Assembly (NCBI RefSeq): GCF_031157255.1
Contig: NZ_JAVIFX010000011.1
Coordinates: forward strand, 1-64,000
Length of the DNA: 64,000 nt
Direction of reading: 5' to 3'
Origin: Bradyrhizobium sp. LHD-71
GTDB taxonomy: Bacteria; Pseudomonadota; Alphaproteobacteria; Rhizobiales; Xanthobacteraceae
Positions 21,325 through 30,215 of this stretch are shown here, piece by piece (the stretch's first letter is position 1; each line of letters begins with the position of its first letter). The position numbers were made by a program, and so were the translations under genes. The notes under the pieces were generated by a model. It was not told where the DNA came from. It saw only the letters and a list, made by a program, of their open reading frames with translations, and made no database searches.

Positions 21325-22593
21325 ATGAGCGCGACGCCTCAGACCCGCCCATTTGCCCCGTTCGAGTGGCTGATCTCGTTGCGTTACCTCCGGGCGCGGC
21401 GCAAGGAGGGATTCATCTCGGTCATTGCCGGCTTCTCGTTTCTCGGCATCATGCTGGGCGTGGCCACGCTGATCATCGTCATGGCGGTGATGAACGGCTT
21501 TCGCAAAGAGCTGCTCGACAAGATTCTCGGTCTCAACGGTCACCTGCTGGTGCAGCCGCTGGAGAGCCCGCTGACGGACTGGAAAGTGGTCGCGGAACGT
21601 ATCAACGGCGTGCAGGGCGTCCGTCTCGCCGCACCGATCGTCGAAGGGCAGGCGCTCGCGACGTCGCCGTTCGGAGCGACCGGCGTTCTCGTGCGCGGTA
21701 TCCGTTCGGAAGATCTGACCAACATCACTTCGATCGCCCATAACATCAAGCAGGGAACGCTCGAAGGCTTCGACGAGGGCCAGGGGCTTGCGATCGGACG
21801 ACGGCTCGCGGACACGCTGTCATTGCGCGCCGGCGACAACATCACCATCGTCGCCGCCAAGGGCGCGGTGACGCCGATGGGTACGCTCCCGCGTACCAAG
21901 ACCTATCGCGTTGCAGCCGTATTCGAGATCGGCATGTCTGAGTACGATGCTGGTTTCGTGTTCATGCCGATCACCGAGGCGCAGGCCTATTTCAATCGGC
22001 CAAACGATGTCACGGCGATCGAGGTCTACACCACCGATCCGGATCGGATCGACGTGTTCCGCAAGGGCATAACGGAGGCGGCGGGCCGGCCGATCTTCAT
22101 GGTGGACTGGCGGCAGCGCAATGCGACGTTCTTCAACGCGTTGCAGGTCGAGCGTAACGTCATGTTCCTGATTCTGACGCTGATTGTGCTGGTCGCGGCG
22201 CTGAACATCATCTCCGGCCTGATCATGCTGGTGAAGGACAAGGGCGGCGACATTGCCATCCTGCGCACCATGGGCGCCTCGCAAGGCTCGATCATGCGCG
22301 TGTTCCTGATAACCGGTGCATCGATCGGCGTCGTCGGCACCGTGATCGGCTTTCTGGTGGGGACGGTCATCTGCATGAATATCGAAACGATCCGCCAGTT
22401 CATCTCGTGGGTCACCAATACCGAACTGTTTTCACCCGAGCTGTACTTTCTGTCGAAGCTGCCGGCGGAAATGGATGCCGGGGAGACCTTTGCCGTGGTG
22501 CTGATGGCGCTGACGCTGTCACTGCTCGCCACGCTCTACCCGTCGTGGCGTGCAGCTCGGCTCGACCCGGTCGAGGCGCTTCGGTATGAGTGA
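21325..22593 (+). CDS. lolC: lipoprotein-releasing ABC transporter permease LolC/LolE
   Basis: Inner-membrane permease that with LolD extracts outer-membrane lipoproteins for LolA. The product is 422 residues with one N-terminal membrane segment (about 27-50), a large periplasmic domain and three C-terminal segments (FtsX/MacB architecture). There is a single permease gene rather than a lolC/lolE pair, as in many alphaproteobacteria. It overlaps lolD by eight bases, so translation is coupled. Confidence 0.93.
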   Translation: MSATPQTRPFAPFEWLISLRYLRARRKEGFISVIAGFSFLGIMLGVATLIIVMAVMNGFRKELLDKILGLNGHLLVQPLESPLTDWKVVAERINGVQGVRLAAPIVEGQALATSPFGATGVLVRGIRSEDLTNITSIAHNIKQGTLEGFDEGQGLAIGRRLADTLSLRAGDNITIVAAKGAVTPMGTLPRTKTYRVAAVFEIGMSEYDAGFVFMPITEAQAYFNRPNDVTAIEVYTTDPDRIDVFRKGITEAAGRPIFMVDWRQRNATFFNALQVERNVMFLILTLIVLVAALNIISGLIMLVKDKGGDIAILRTMGASQGSIMRVFLITGASIGVVGTVIGFLVGTVICMNIETIRQFISWVTNTELFSPELYFLSKLPAEMDAGETFAVVLMALTLSLLATLYPSWRAARLDPVEALRYE

Positions 22594-23302
22594 AACCGAA
22601 GGGACGGCGGGCGGCGACGAGGAAGTTCCGGTCGTCTACCTGCACGGCGTGTGCCGTCGCTACAAGCAGGGCGAGAGCGAGCTGGTCATCCTGAACGGCG
22701 CAAAACTCGCGCTCTGGGCAGGGCAGTCGGTCGCGCTGGTGGCCCCGTCGGGCGCGGGCAAATCCACGCTGCTGCACATCGCAGGTCTGCTGGAGCATCC
22801 TGACGAGGGCGAGGTCTACCTGATGGGCACCGCGACCTCGGCGCTGAGCGACCTGCAACGGACGATGCTGCGGCGGACCGATGTCGGGTTCGTGTACCAG
22901 TCCCATCGGCTGCTTCCGGAATTCTCCGCGCTGGAGAATGTGATGATGCCGCAGCTCGTGCGCGGCCTGTCGCGCAGCGACGCGAGCCGCCGTGCCGAGG
23001 AGATCCTCAGTTATCTCGGACTGAAAGATCGCATCACCCACCGACCGGCCGAACTGTCGGGCGGTGAACAGCAGCGCGTCGCCATCGCGCGCGCGGTCGC
23101 CAACGCGCCGCGCATCCTGTTCGCGGATGAGCCGACCGGCAACCTCGACCCGCACACGGCTGAGCACGTCTTCGGCGCCCTGATGCAGCTTGTCCGGGCG
23201 ACACGGGTCGCCATGCTGATCGCCACTCACAACATGGATCTTGCGGCGCGGATGGATCGCCGCGTCACCTTGCGCGACGGCCAGGTGCTGGAACTGGATT
23301 AG
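22586..23302 (+). CDS. lolD: lipoprotein-releasing ABC transporter ATPase
   Basis: Cytoplasmic ATPase of the Lol system. The product is 238 residues. Walker A is APSGAGKST (Lys59), the signature is [14 protein letters not shown], Walker B is [12 protein letters not shown], and the H-loop is IATHNMD. Its last 38 bases are overlapped by the oppositely oriented DUF3551 gene. Confidence 0.95.
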   Translation: MSETEGTAGGDEEVPVVYLHGVCRRYKQGESELVILNGAKLALWAGQSVALVAPSGAGKSTLLHIAGLLEHPDEGEVYLMGTATSALSDLQRTMLRRTDVGFVYQSHRLLPEFSALENVMMPQLVRGLSRSDASRRAEEILSYLGLKDRITHRPAELSGGEQQRVAIARAVANAPRILFADEPTGNLDPHTAEHVFGALMQLVRATRVAMLIATHNMDLAARMDRRVTLRDGQVLELD

Positions 23303-23522
23303 GGGTGAACGCTGGGTTCTGGTAGCAGAAGCCCACGGCAGACGCCGCCGCGCGGCATTGCTCGATGGTCGCATAGTAGCAATCAGGGCCCCACCGGCCG
23401 CTTGGCTGCATACACCAGGGATAGATCGGGGCGGCGGCTTGCGCAGGCGCGGGCTGCTGCAGCATCCCGCCAGCGAGGGCGGCGCCTCCCAGAGCGGCGA
23501 GCAAAAGCAAGCTGGGCTTCAT
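23265..23522 (-). CDS. DUF3551 family small exported protein
   Basis: An 85-residue protein with an N-terminal signal peptide (about residues 1-29, ending near AQAAA). The short mature domain matches the DUF3551 pattern: PWCMQ, then [13 protein letters not shown], then GFCYQNP. The four cysteines could form two disulfides in the periplasm. Function unknown. The family is expanded in Bradyrhizobium and relatives. The 3' end runs antisense into lolD. Confidence 0.82.
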   Translation of the reverse strand: MKPSLLLLAALGGAALAGGMLQQPAPAQAAAPIYPWCMQPSGRWGPDCYYATIEQCRAAASAVGFCYQNPAFTPNPVPAPGRRAR

Positions 23523-23797
23523 GATCGTCTTGGACCGGCGTTAGGAGCGTCAGAGCGGCCTTATAGCATCGCTGAGCGATCGACCCGCGGAACATGTTCG
23601 TGACGCGGCGGGCCCGCCTTGAGGGCTGGTAGCGTTCACGGTGATCTGGGACAGGGCGAGGAACGGGGCGGCCCCCGTTCCTCGCCCTGTGGAGGCCATT
23701 GGCGGGTCTTGCAGGACGGCGGGCAGGGCACACGAGCCAGCCGGGCTTGCCGATTAACTATCATCGCTTTCGTCCGAGAAGCGCCGTCCAAGGAACG
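23523..23797. other. intergenic region with a strong hairpin
   Basis: No gene is supported between the DUF3551 start and the SOS-type promoter. The region must hold the minus-strand DUF3551 promoter, which I cannot place. Its one clear structure is the perfect 18-bp inverted repeat at 23651-23690. Confidence 0.5.
23651..23690. repeat. perfect 18-bp inverted repeat, 4-base loop
   Basis: Arms 23651-23668 and 23673-23690 are exact reverse complements around CGGC, one of the strongest hairpins in the window. No U-run follows on either strand, so it is not a classic terminator. It could be a dispersed palindromic unit, a protein-binding site, or an insulator between the DUF3551 gene and the SOS unit. 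Confidence 0.8.
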
Positions 23798-23841
23798 TTG
23801 ACTCTGTAGAACAAAGACGGAACAATGTTCTTCCTATGTTC
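23798..23841 (+). promoter_or_regulatory. SOS-type promoter with two LexA operators
   Basis: A sigma-70-like promoter TTGACT (23798-23803), 17-base spacer, AACAAT (23821-23826). The first alphaproteobacterial LexA operator GAAC-N7-GAAC occupies 23809-23823, exactly between -35 and -10. A second, GTTC-N7-GTTC, occupies 23827-23841 over the expected transcription start. Both spacers are exactly seven bases. The layout closely matches the lexA promoter in this same window. It drives the 32-residue peptide and perhaps dnaE by read-through. Confidence 0.82.
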
Positions 23842-23861
23842 CAGAGTCTCAGGAGGGTGTG

Positions 23862-23960
23862 ATGCTGAAGTTGTTCGTCGAGGAAGCAGCGGCACTGACC
23901 TCGGTCGTGCTGTTCGTCGGAATGATTGCGGTCTGGGCGCAGGTGATTCCGCAGCTCTGA
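23862..23960 (+). CDS. 32-residue single-span membrane peptide, predicted SOS-induced
   Basis: A 33-codon frame starting five bases after a perfect AGGAGG (23851-23856) and 20 bases downstream of a double LexA operator. The peptide begins MLKLFVEEAAAL and then has one hydrophobic span (about residues 11-30, containing VVLFVGMIAVWAQVI), ending PQL. Size, topology and control resemble SidA, the 29-residue LexA-controlled inner-membrane division inhibitor of Caulobacter, although I see no clear sequence similarity. The function is therefore inference; the gene itself is well supported by signals. Confidence 0.72.
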   Translation: MLKLFVEEAAALTSVVLFVGMIAVWAQVIPQL

Positions 23961-23962
23961 AG

Positions 23963-23991
23963 TTGTTCCCCGGCTGATACGCTGGGGACAA
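23963..23991 (+). other. hairpin between the small SOS gene and dnaE
   Basis: An imperfect stem just after the stop of the 32-codon gene: TTGT and CCCC (23963-23971, one bulged T) pair with GGGG and ACAA (23984-23991). No T-run follows. It may attenuate read-through from the SOS promoter into dnaE or protect the small mRNA's 3' end. Confidence 0.35.
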
Positions 23992-24113
23992 CCGGTTCAG
24001 GTGGTTGCGGCGCCGCCGCAGGAGAGGGATGGCTGCGGGCCGCACATCGCAGACTTGAGTCGCCGCACGGACGGCGCGACCCTACATCCTGGAAGCCATA
24101 GATCCCTGGAACC

Positions 24114-27100
24114 ATGCCCAGCCCCGGCTTTATCCACCTCAACGTCCGCTCGTCCTACTCGCTCCTGCATGGGGCGATCACGATCGGCAAGCTCGCGGAG
24201 CTTGCCAAGAAGGATCACCAGCCGGCGCTGGCGCTGACCGACACCGACAACATGTTCGGTGCGCTCGAGTTCTCCGACAAGGTCGCAGGTTACGGTATCC
24301 AGCCGATCGTTGGCTGCGCGCTGGCGATCGATTTCGGCGATCAGGAGGCTGGTTCCCGATCGGTCCTCGCTCATCCGGCGCGGCTCATTCTGCTTGCGGC
24401 GCGCGAGGAGGGCTACCGCAGCCTGATGCGGCTGAATTCGCGGGCCTTCCTCGAGACACCGACGCATCAGGCGCCGCACATCAAGCTCAGCTGGCTGGAG
24501 GGTGAGACCGCCGGCTTGATCGCGCTCACGGGCGGCCCGGCGGGGCCGATTTCGATGGCAATCCTCAACGATCAGGCGGTCGCGGCCCAGCGCCTGGAGC
24601 GGCTCACGGCGCTGTTCGGCGATCGCCTTTACGTCGAATTGCAACGACACGGGCTCGAAGTCGAGCGCCGCGCCGAGGGCGGATTGATCGATCTCGCCTA
24701 TGCCAAGGGGCTGCCGCTGGTCGCGACCAACGAGCCGCTGTTTGCGACCGCAGACGATTACGAAGCGCACGACGCGCTGGTTTGCATTGCCGGCGGCCGG
24801 CTGGTTGCTGAAACCGACCGTCCGCAGTTCACCGCCGATCATCGCTTCAAGACCCGTGCCGAGATGGCCGTCTTGTTGGCCGATATTCCCGAGGCGCTCG
24901 CCTCGACGGTGGAGATCGCGCAGCGCTGCTCGTACCGGCCGTTGACGCGCAAGCCAATCCTGCCGCGCTTCACGGTCGGCGGCACCGCAAGTGCCGCGGA
25001 TGCGGAGACCGAAGAGGCGACCGAGTTGCGGCGTCAGGCCGAGGAGGGGCTCGCGATGCGCCTCGCAGCGGCCGGTTGCGCGCCGGGCGTAAGCGAGGAG
25101 CAGTATCGCGAGCGGCTCGCCTTCGAGCTCGGCGTGATCGAACGGATGAAATATCCGGGCTACTTCCTGATCGTCTCCGACTTCATCAAGTGGGCAAAGA
25201 GCAAGGGCATTCCAGTCGGACCGGGCCGCGGCTCCGGCGCGGGTTCGCTGGTTGCCTGGTCGCTTACCATCACCGATCTCGATCCGATCCGCTTCGGGCT
25301 GCTGTTCGAGCGCTTCCTCAATCCGGATCGCGTGTCGATGCCGGACTTCGACATCGACTTCTGCCAGGACCGCCGCGACGAAGTGATCCGTTACGTGCAG
25401 GAGCGCTACGGGCGAGATCAGGTCGCGCAGATCATCACGTTCGGTACGCTGCAGGCGCGCGGCGTGCTGCGCGACGTCGGCCGCGTGCTGCAGATGCCCT
25501 ATGGACAGGTCGACAAGCTGACGAAGCTGGTGCCGCAGAACCCGGCGGCGCCGGTGACGCTCGCTGCTGCGATCAATGGCGAGCCGAAGCTGCAGGCGTT
25601 TCGCGACAGCGATCCCGTAGTGGCACGCGCCTTCGATATCGCCCAGAAGCTCGAAGGGCTGACGCGCCACGCCTCGACCCACGCCGCGGGTATCGTCATC
25701 GGCGACCGGCCTTTAAGCGGGCTTGTGCCGCTCTACCGCGATCCGAAATCGGACATGCCGGTGACCCAGTTCAACATGAAGTGGGTGGAGCCTGCCGGCC
25801 TGGTGAAGTTCGACTTCCTCGGACTGAAGACGCTGACGGTCCTCGATGTCGCCGAAAAGCTCGTGCGCAAGCGCGGCGAGGACATCAACATCGCGAGGCT
25901 GCCACTGGAGGATCCGGCGAGCTACGCCATGCTCGCGCGCGGCGAGGTGGTCGGCGTGTTCCAGGTTGAAAGTCAGGGCATGCGGCGGGCGCTGGTGGAG
26001 ATGCGGCCCGACCGGTTCGAGGACATCATCGCGCTGGTCGCGCTCTATCGGCCGGGTCCGATGGCGAACATTCCGACCTATTGCGCGCGCAAGCACGGCG
26101 AGGAGGAGCCGGAGTACCTGCATCCGATCCTCGAGCCGATCCTGAAGGAGACCTTCGGCGTCATCATCTATCAGGAACAGGTGATGCAGATCGCGCAGGT
26201 GATGGCAGGCTACTCGCTCGGCGAAGCCGACCTGCTGCGGCGCGCGATGGGCAAGAAGATCCGCGCCGAAATGGAGAAGCAGCGCGAGCGCTTCGTCTCC
26301 GGCGCGGTGGAACGCAACATTCAAAAGGGCCAGGCGGACGCGATCTTCGAATTGCTCGCCAAGTTCGCCGACTACGGCTTCAACAAGAGTCACGCCGCTG
26401 CCTATGCGCTCGTCTCGTTCCAGACCGCGTATATGAAAGCGCACTATCCGGTGGAGTTTCTCGCAGCGTCGATGACGCTCGAACTGAACAACACGGACAA
26501 GCTGTCGGAATTTCGCGCCGAGGCATTGCGTCTCGGCGTCAAGATGGAGCCGCCGTCGATCAACCGTTCCGGCGTCGTGTTCGACGTGGCCAACGCGACG
26601 ATCCACTATGCACTCGCTGCGCTGAAGGGCGTCGGGCCTGCTGCGGTGGAGATGATCGTCGGGGCGCGCGGCGATCGGCCGTTCACGTCACTCGCCGACT
26701 TCGCTTCGCGCGTTCCGCCGAAGGCGTTGAACAAGCGGGTGATCGAGAGCCTTGCCGCTGCCGGTGCGTTCGACTGTCTGGAGCCGAACCGGGCACGGAT
26801 TTTCGCCGGCGCCGACGCCATTCTGGCCGCGTGCCAAAGCCATCATCAGGCCGAGACCACGGGCCAGCACAGCCTGTTCGGATCAGCGTCGGACGCGCCG
26901 ACTTTGATCCTGCCGGCGATCGAGCCGTGGTTGCCGCAGGAGAAACTGCAAAAGGAATACGATGCCGTTGGCTTCTTCCTGTCGGGCCATCCGCTCGACG
27001 ACTATGCGACGGCGCTGAAGCGGCTGCGGATCCAGTCGTGGATGGAATTCACCCGCGCCGTGAAGTCTGGAGCGACGGCAGGCAAAGTGGCGGCGACGGT

Positions 27101-27620
27101 GGTCTCGCGCATGGAACGGCGCACCAAGACCGGCAACAAGATGGGCATCCTCGGGCTGTCGGATCCGACCGGGCATTTCGAGGCGGTGTTGTTCTCGGAG
27201 GGGCTTGCACAGTACCGCGATGTGCTGGAGCCGGGCATGGCCGTGCTGCTGCAGCTTGGCGCGGAATTGCAGGGCGAGGAGGTTCGTGCCCGCATCCTGC
27301 ATGCCGAGCCGCTGGACGCGGCCGCCGCCAAGACCCGGATGGGCCTGCGCATTTTCCTGCGCGACTCCAAGCCGCTGGAATCGATCGCCAGGCGGCTGGA
27401 ACAGCCGCCCGGTGCCGCGCCACGGCCGCAGGCGAAGGCCCCGGATGCTCCGGTTTCCAGGGCCAGCTTTGAGAGAGCCGACGGAGAGGTCACACTGGTG
27501 ATGCTGCTCGACCTCCAGACCGAGGCCGAAATCCGGCTTCCAGGTCGCTTCAGGGTCTCGCCGCAGATCGCCGGCGCCATCAAGGCCGTCCCAGGCGTGG
27601 TGGACGTGCAGACCGTGTAA
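24114..27620 (+). CDS. dnaE: DNA polymerase III alpha subunit (replicative)
   Basis: Catalytic subunit of the chromosomal replicase, 1168 residues. N-terminal PHP domain (FIHLNVRSSYSLLHGAI), polymerase core with GPGRGSGAGSLVAW, catalytic aspartates Asp411 and Asp413 in MPDFDIDF, helix-hairpin-helix and OB-fold region (about 960-1100), then a short C-terminus. The position after lolCD and the length mark it as the essential DnaE1, not the error-prone DnaE2 of imuAB-dnaE2 cassettes. The 153-base gap upstream contains a hairpin and no obvious promoter. Confidence 0.95.
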   Translation: MPSPGFIHLNVRSSYSLLHGAITIGKLAELAKKDHQPALALTDTDNMFGALEFSDKVAGYGIQPIVGCALAIDFGDQEAGSRSVLAHPARLILLAAREEGYRSLMRLNSRAFLETPTHQAPHIKLSWLEGETAGLIALTGGPAGPISMAILNDQAVAAQRLERLTALFGDRLYVELQRHGLEVERRAEGGLIDLAYAKGLPLVATNEPLFATADDYEAHDALVCIAGGRLVAETDRPQFTADHRFKTRAEMAVLLADIPEALASTVEIAQRCSYRPLTRKPILPRFTVGGTASAADAETEEATELRRQAEEGLAMRLAAAGCAPGVSEEQYRERLAFELGVIERMKYPGYFLIVSDFIKWAKSKGIPVGPGRGSGAGSLVAWSLTITDLDPIRFGLLFERFLNPDRVSMPDFDIDFCQDRRDEVIRYVQERYGRDQVAQIITFGTLQARGVLRDVGRVLQMPYGQVDKLTKLVPQNPAAPVTLAAAINGEPKLQAFRDSDPVVARAFDIAQKLEGLTRHASTHAAGIVIGDRPLSGLVPLYRDPKSDMPVTQFNMKWVEPAGLVKFDFLGLKTLTVLDVAEKLVRKRGEDINIARLPLEDPASYAMLARGEVVGVFQVESQGMRRALVEMRPDRFEDIIALVALYRPGPMANIPTYCARKHGEEEPEYLHPILEPILKETFGVIIYQEQVMQIAQVMAGYSLGEADLLRRAMGKKIRAEMEKQRERFVSGAVERNIQKGQADAIFELLAKFADYGFNKSHAAAYALVSFQTAYMKAHYPVEFLAASMTLELNNTDKLSEFRAEALRLGVKMEPPSINRSGVVFDVANATIHYALAALKGVGPAAVEMIVGARGDRPFTSLADFASRVPPKALNKRVIESLAAAGAFDCLEPNRARIFAGADAILAACQSHHQAETTGQHSLFGSASDAPTLILPAIEPWLPQEKLQKEYDAVGFFLSGHPLDDYATALKRLRIQSWMEFTRAVKSGATAGKVAATVVSRMERRTKTGNKMGILGLSDPTGHFEAVLFSEGLAQYRDVLEPGMAVLLQLGAELQGEEVRARILHAEPLDAAAAKTRMGLRIFLRDSKPLESIARRLEQPPGAAPRPQAKAPDAPVSRASFERADGEVTLVMLLDLQTEAEIRLPGRFRVSPQIAGAIKAVPGVVDVQTV

Positions 27621-27761
27621 GGGACGGTCGCCTAGCGGCTGGTGGCGGCGCCCCGCAACACGTTGAGCGAGTTAAGGAATAGGCACTTGCCCGGATCCAC
27701 CAGCCCGGTTCGGCGGCGCTCGAATCCGGGTCATTGATGGCGGCTTAAGCTGCGGATTTGC

Positions 27762-27790
27762 TTGCTAGTTCGGGAGGTCGCGGCTATAAG
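27762..27790 (+). promoter_or_regulatory. promoter of rpsB-tsf
   Basis: TTGCTA (27762-27767), 17-base spacer, TATAAG (27785-27790), a good match to the housekeeping promoter. The predicted leader to rpsB is about 105 bases long, GC-rich and capable of folding, which would suit autogenous control by ribosomal protein S2. No known leader family is recognised. The bases from 27621 to 27761 hold nothing else I can identify. Confidence 0.65.
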
Positions 27791-27903
27791 CGCGGCCATC
27801 TCACACGGGAGCATGGCTGAACAGGCCGTCCGGTGGCACTCCGGGCCGCAAAGGCTCGGATATTGCTCACGCGCTCCCGGAGGAACAAACCGGAGAACTA
27901 TCA

Positions 27904-28899
27904 ATGGCGCTGCCTGAATTTTCCATGCGCCAGCTGCTCGAGGCTGGCGTTCACTTTGGTCACCAGTCTCACCGCTGGAATCCGAAGATGGCCGAATACA
28001 TTTTCGGCGTTCGTAACAACATCCATATCATCGATCTTGCGCAGACCGTGCCGCAACTGCATCGCGCGCTCCAGGCGGTGAGCGACGTGGTCGCCAAGGG
28101 TGGACGCGTGCTGTTCGTCGGCACCAAGCGTCAGGCGCAGGAGTCGATCGCCGACGCGGCGAAGCGTTCGGCGCAGTACTTCGTAAACTCGCGCTGGCTC
28201 GGCGGTACGCTGACCAACTGGAAGACGATCTCCGGTTCGATCAAGCGGCTGCGCCACCTCGACGAGGTGTTGAATTCGGCCGAGGGCACGCAGTACACCA
28301 AGAAGGAGCGGCTGACGCTGCAGCGCGAGCGCGACAAGCTCGACCGTTCGCTTGGCGGCATCAAGGACATGGGCGGTTTGCCCGACCTGATTTTCGTGAT
28401 CGACACCAACAAGGAAGACATCGCGATCCAGGAAGCGCAGCGGCTGAACATTCCGGTTGCTGCCATCGTCGATACCAACTGCGATCCGAAGGGCATCACG
28501 TATCTTGTCCCCGGCAACGATGACGCCGGTCGTGCGATCACACTCTATTGCGACCTCATCGCCCGCGCGGTGATCGACGGCATCTCGCGCTCGCAGGGCG
28601 CATCGGGCGTCGACGTCGGCGCGTCGGCGGCGCCGATCGACGAGGCGCTACCGGCGGCGACAGCGAAGCCGGAGTTCCAGGGCCTGCCGGGGCCGCGCGG
28701 CGTTGCCGACGACCTGAAGAAGCTGACCGGCGTGTCGGGAGCGATCGAGAAGGGGCTCAACGATCTGGGCATCTTCCACTACTGGCAGCTTGCTGAACTC
28801 GATCACGATACGGCGCACCACATCGCTGAAGAGGTGGGTCTGCCAGGCCGGGCCGACAGCTGGGTGGCGCAGGCGAAGAAGTTCGCCGAGGCTGAATAA
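27904..28899 (+). CDS. rpsB: 30S ribosomal protein S2 with C-terminal extension
   Basis: Small-subunit ribosomal protein, 331 residues against about 240 in E. coli. The S2 core is clear ([55 protein letters not shown]). From about residue 235 an Ala/Pro-rich linker leads to an additional roughly 65-residue helical domain ([20 protein letters not shown] and onward), resembling a helix-hairpin-helix module, as in other Bradyrhizobium-like S2 proteins. It is followed by tsf. Confidence 0.95.
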   Translation: MALPEFSMRQLLEAGVHFGHQSHRWNPKMAEYIFGVRNNIHIIDLAQTVPQLHRALQAVSDVVAKGGRVLFVGTKRQAQESIADAAKRSAQYFVNSRWLGGTLTNWKTISGSIKRLRHLDEVLNSAEGTQYTKKERLTLQRERDKLDRSLGGIKDMGGLPDLIFVIDTNKEDIAIQEAQRLNIPVAAIVDTNCDPKGITYLVPGNDDAGRAITLYCDLIARAVIDGISRSQGASGVDVGASAAPIDEALPAATAKPEFQGLPGPRGVADDLKKLTGVSGAIEKGLNDLGIFHYWQLAELDHDTAHHIAEEVGLPGRADSWVAQAKKFAEAE

Positions 28900-28915
28900 T
28901 TTAAGGCAAATCCTG

Positions 28916-28993
28916 CGGCCGGGCGGCGCGTCCGGCCGATCCCTTACGATCTTGATGCCGCATGGGCCGATGGCCATCTATGCGCATCGGCCC
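28916..28993 (+). other. two hairpins in the rpsB-tsf gap
   Basis: Two perfect stems lie between rpsB and tsf. CGGCCGG (28916-28922) pairs with CCGGCCG (28932-28938), and GGGCCGATG (28964-28972) pairs with CATCGGCCC (28985-28993). Neither is followed by a T-run. They probably tune the ratio of S2 to EF-Ts by pausing or RNA processing. Confidence 0.55.
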
Positions 28994-29016
28994 GGACGGG
29001 CAAAAGGAAGATGGAC

Positions 29017-29940
29017 ATGGCGACGATCACGGCAGCAATGGTCAAGGAACTGCGCGACAAGACCGGCGCAGGAATGATGGATTGCAAGCAGGCGCTCAAT
29101 GAATCGGGCGGCGAGATGGAAGCCGCGGTCGACTGGCTGCGCAAGAAGGGCCTGTCGAAGGCGGCGAAGAAGGCCGGCCGCGTCGCAGCTGAAGGCCTGA
29201 TCGGTGTGGTCGTTTCCCCGGCCAAGGGAGCGATGGTCGAGGTGAATTCCGAGACCGACTTCGTCGCGCGCAACGAGCAGTTCCAGGGTCTCGTGAAGAT
29301 GATCGCCCAGGTCGCGCTCGACGTTGGTGGCGACGTCGAAAAGATCAAGGCGGCGAAGGTCGGCGACGTGACGGTCGAGACCGCGATTTCGGATGCGATC
29401 GCAACGATCGGCGAAAACATGTCGCTGCGGCGCGCCGCCCAGCTCTCGGTCGGGTCCGGCGTTGTCGCGAGCTACGTGCACAGCTCCGTCACTGATGGGC
29501 TCGGCAAGATCGGCGTGATGGTGGCGCTGGAGTCGACCGGCCAGAAGGACGAGTTGGCAGCATTGGGCCGCCAGGTCGCGATGCACATCGCGTCCACGAA
29601 CCCGCTTGCGATCGACCCGTCGGGCGTCGATCCGTCGGTCGTCAAGCGCGAGAAGGATATTCTCGCCGACAAGTTTCGCCAGCAGGGCAAGCCCGAGGCC
29701 ATGATCGACAAGATTACGGAGTCGGGTTTGAAGACCTTCTACAAGGAACAGACGCTGCTCGAGCAGGCCTTCATTTTCGACGACAAGAAGAGCGTCGCCC
29801 AGGCGCTCAAGGAAGCTGAGGGCAAGATCGGCGGTCCGGTGAAAGTGACCGGTTTCGTACGCTATGCTCTGGGTGAGGGAATCGAGAAGCAGGAATCCGA
29901 CTTCGCTGCGGAAGTCGCCGCGGCTGCCGGAACCAACTGA
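29017..29940 (+). CDS. tsf: elongation factor Ts
   Basis: Nucleotide-exchange factor for EF-Tu, 307 residues. The N-terminal UBA-like domain ([20 protein letters not shown]) and the core [10 protein letters not shown] are visible. I chose ATG 29017 because AAGGA ends about nine bases before it. ATG 29011 abuts the Shine-Dalgarno sequence and would add only two residues. Confidence 0.96.
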   Translation: MATITAAMVKELRDKTGAGMMDCKQALNESGGEMEAAVDWLRKKGLSKAAKKAGRVAAEGLIGVVVSPAKGAMVEVNSETDFVARNEQFQGLVKMIAQVALDVGGDVEKIKAAKVGDVTVETAISDAIATIGENMSLRRAAQLSVGSGVVASYVHSSVTDGLGKIGVMVALESTGQKDELAALGRQVAMHIASTNPLAIDPSGVDPSVVKREKDILADKFRQQGKPEAMIDKITESGLKTFYKEQTLLEQAFIFDDKKSVAQALKEAEGKIGGPVKVTGFVRYALGEGIEKQESDFAAEVAAAAGTN

Positions 29941-30002
29941 CGGAACCATCGGCTGGATTGCCCGGCTCCGATCAGGCTTCGCCGACTGATCTAGCGGGCT
30001 TT

Positions 30003-30026
30003 CCGGATGCGCGTGAGCACATCCGG
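30003..30026 (+). other. hairpin after tsf
   Basis: CCGGATG (30003-30009) pairs with CATCCGG (30020-30026), with an inner GC pair closing a GTGA tetraloop of the GNRA type. A stable 3'-end structure 63 bases after the tsf stop. No T-run, so possibly a processing or Rho-associated end rather than an intrinsic terminator. Confidence 0.5.
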
Positions 30027-30030
30027 CTGA

Positions 30031-30095
30031 CCAGTGCGCTGGATTAACGTTCGTAGCACCATCGCCGCTAAGTCCTGCGTGCGAACGTCAAATCC
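30031..30095 (+). repeat. palindromic dispersed repeat, copy A
   Basis: First of three related elements. Inner arms ACGTTCG (30047-30053) and CGAACGT (30082-30088) surround a centre containing GCCGCTAAG. The left flank (CAGTGCGCTGGATTA) and the right flank (CAAATCC) match copies B and C. No coding potential. Confidence 0.75.
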
Positions 30096-30120
30096 AAAGG
30101 CGCACTCGCTGCATAAAGTT

Positions 30121-30195
30121 GCTAGTGTCCCTCTGGTTCTACCGTTCGCATACGAGGTCGCCGCCAAGTGATGCGAACGTCAGATCCGGGACACC
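30121..30195 (+). repeat. palindromic dispersed repeat, copy B
   Basis: Best-preserved copy. Inner arms CGTTCGCAT (30143-30151) and ATGCGAACG (30171-30179), centre with GCCGCCAAG, and outer partly complementary flanks GTGTCC (30125-30130) and GGGACACC (30188-30195). It lies in direct orientation 30 bases after copy A and ends seven bases before the pyrH Shine-Dalgarno AGGGAG (30203-30208). Confidence 0.8.
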
Positions 30196-30215
30196 AGGTC
30201 ACAGGGAGCGCCGCA

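Noticed and set aside
23997-25682. 561-codon minus-strand open frame opposite the start of dnaE
   Set aside because: Antisense shadow; the dnaE PHP and polymerase motifs are certain on the plus strand.
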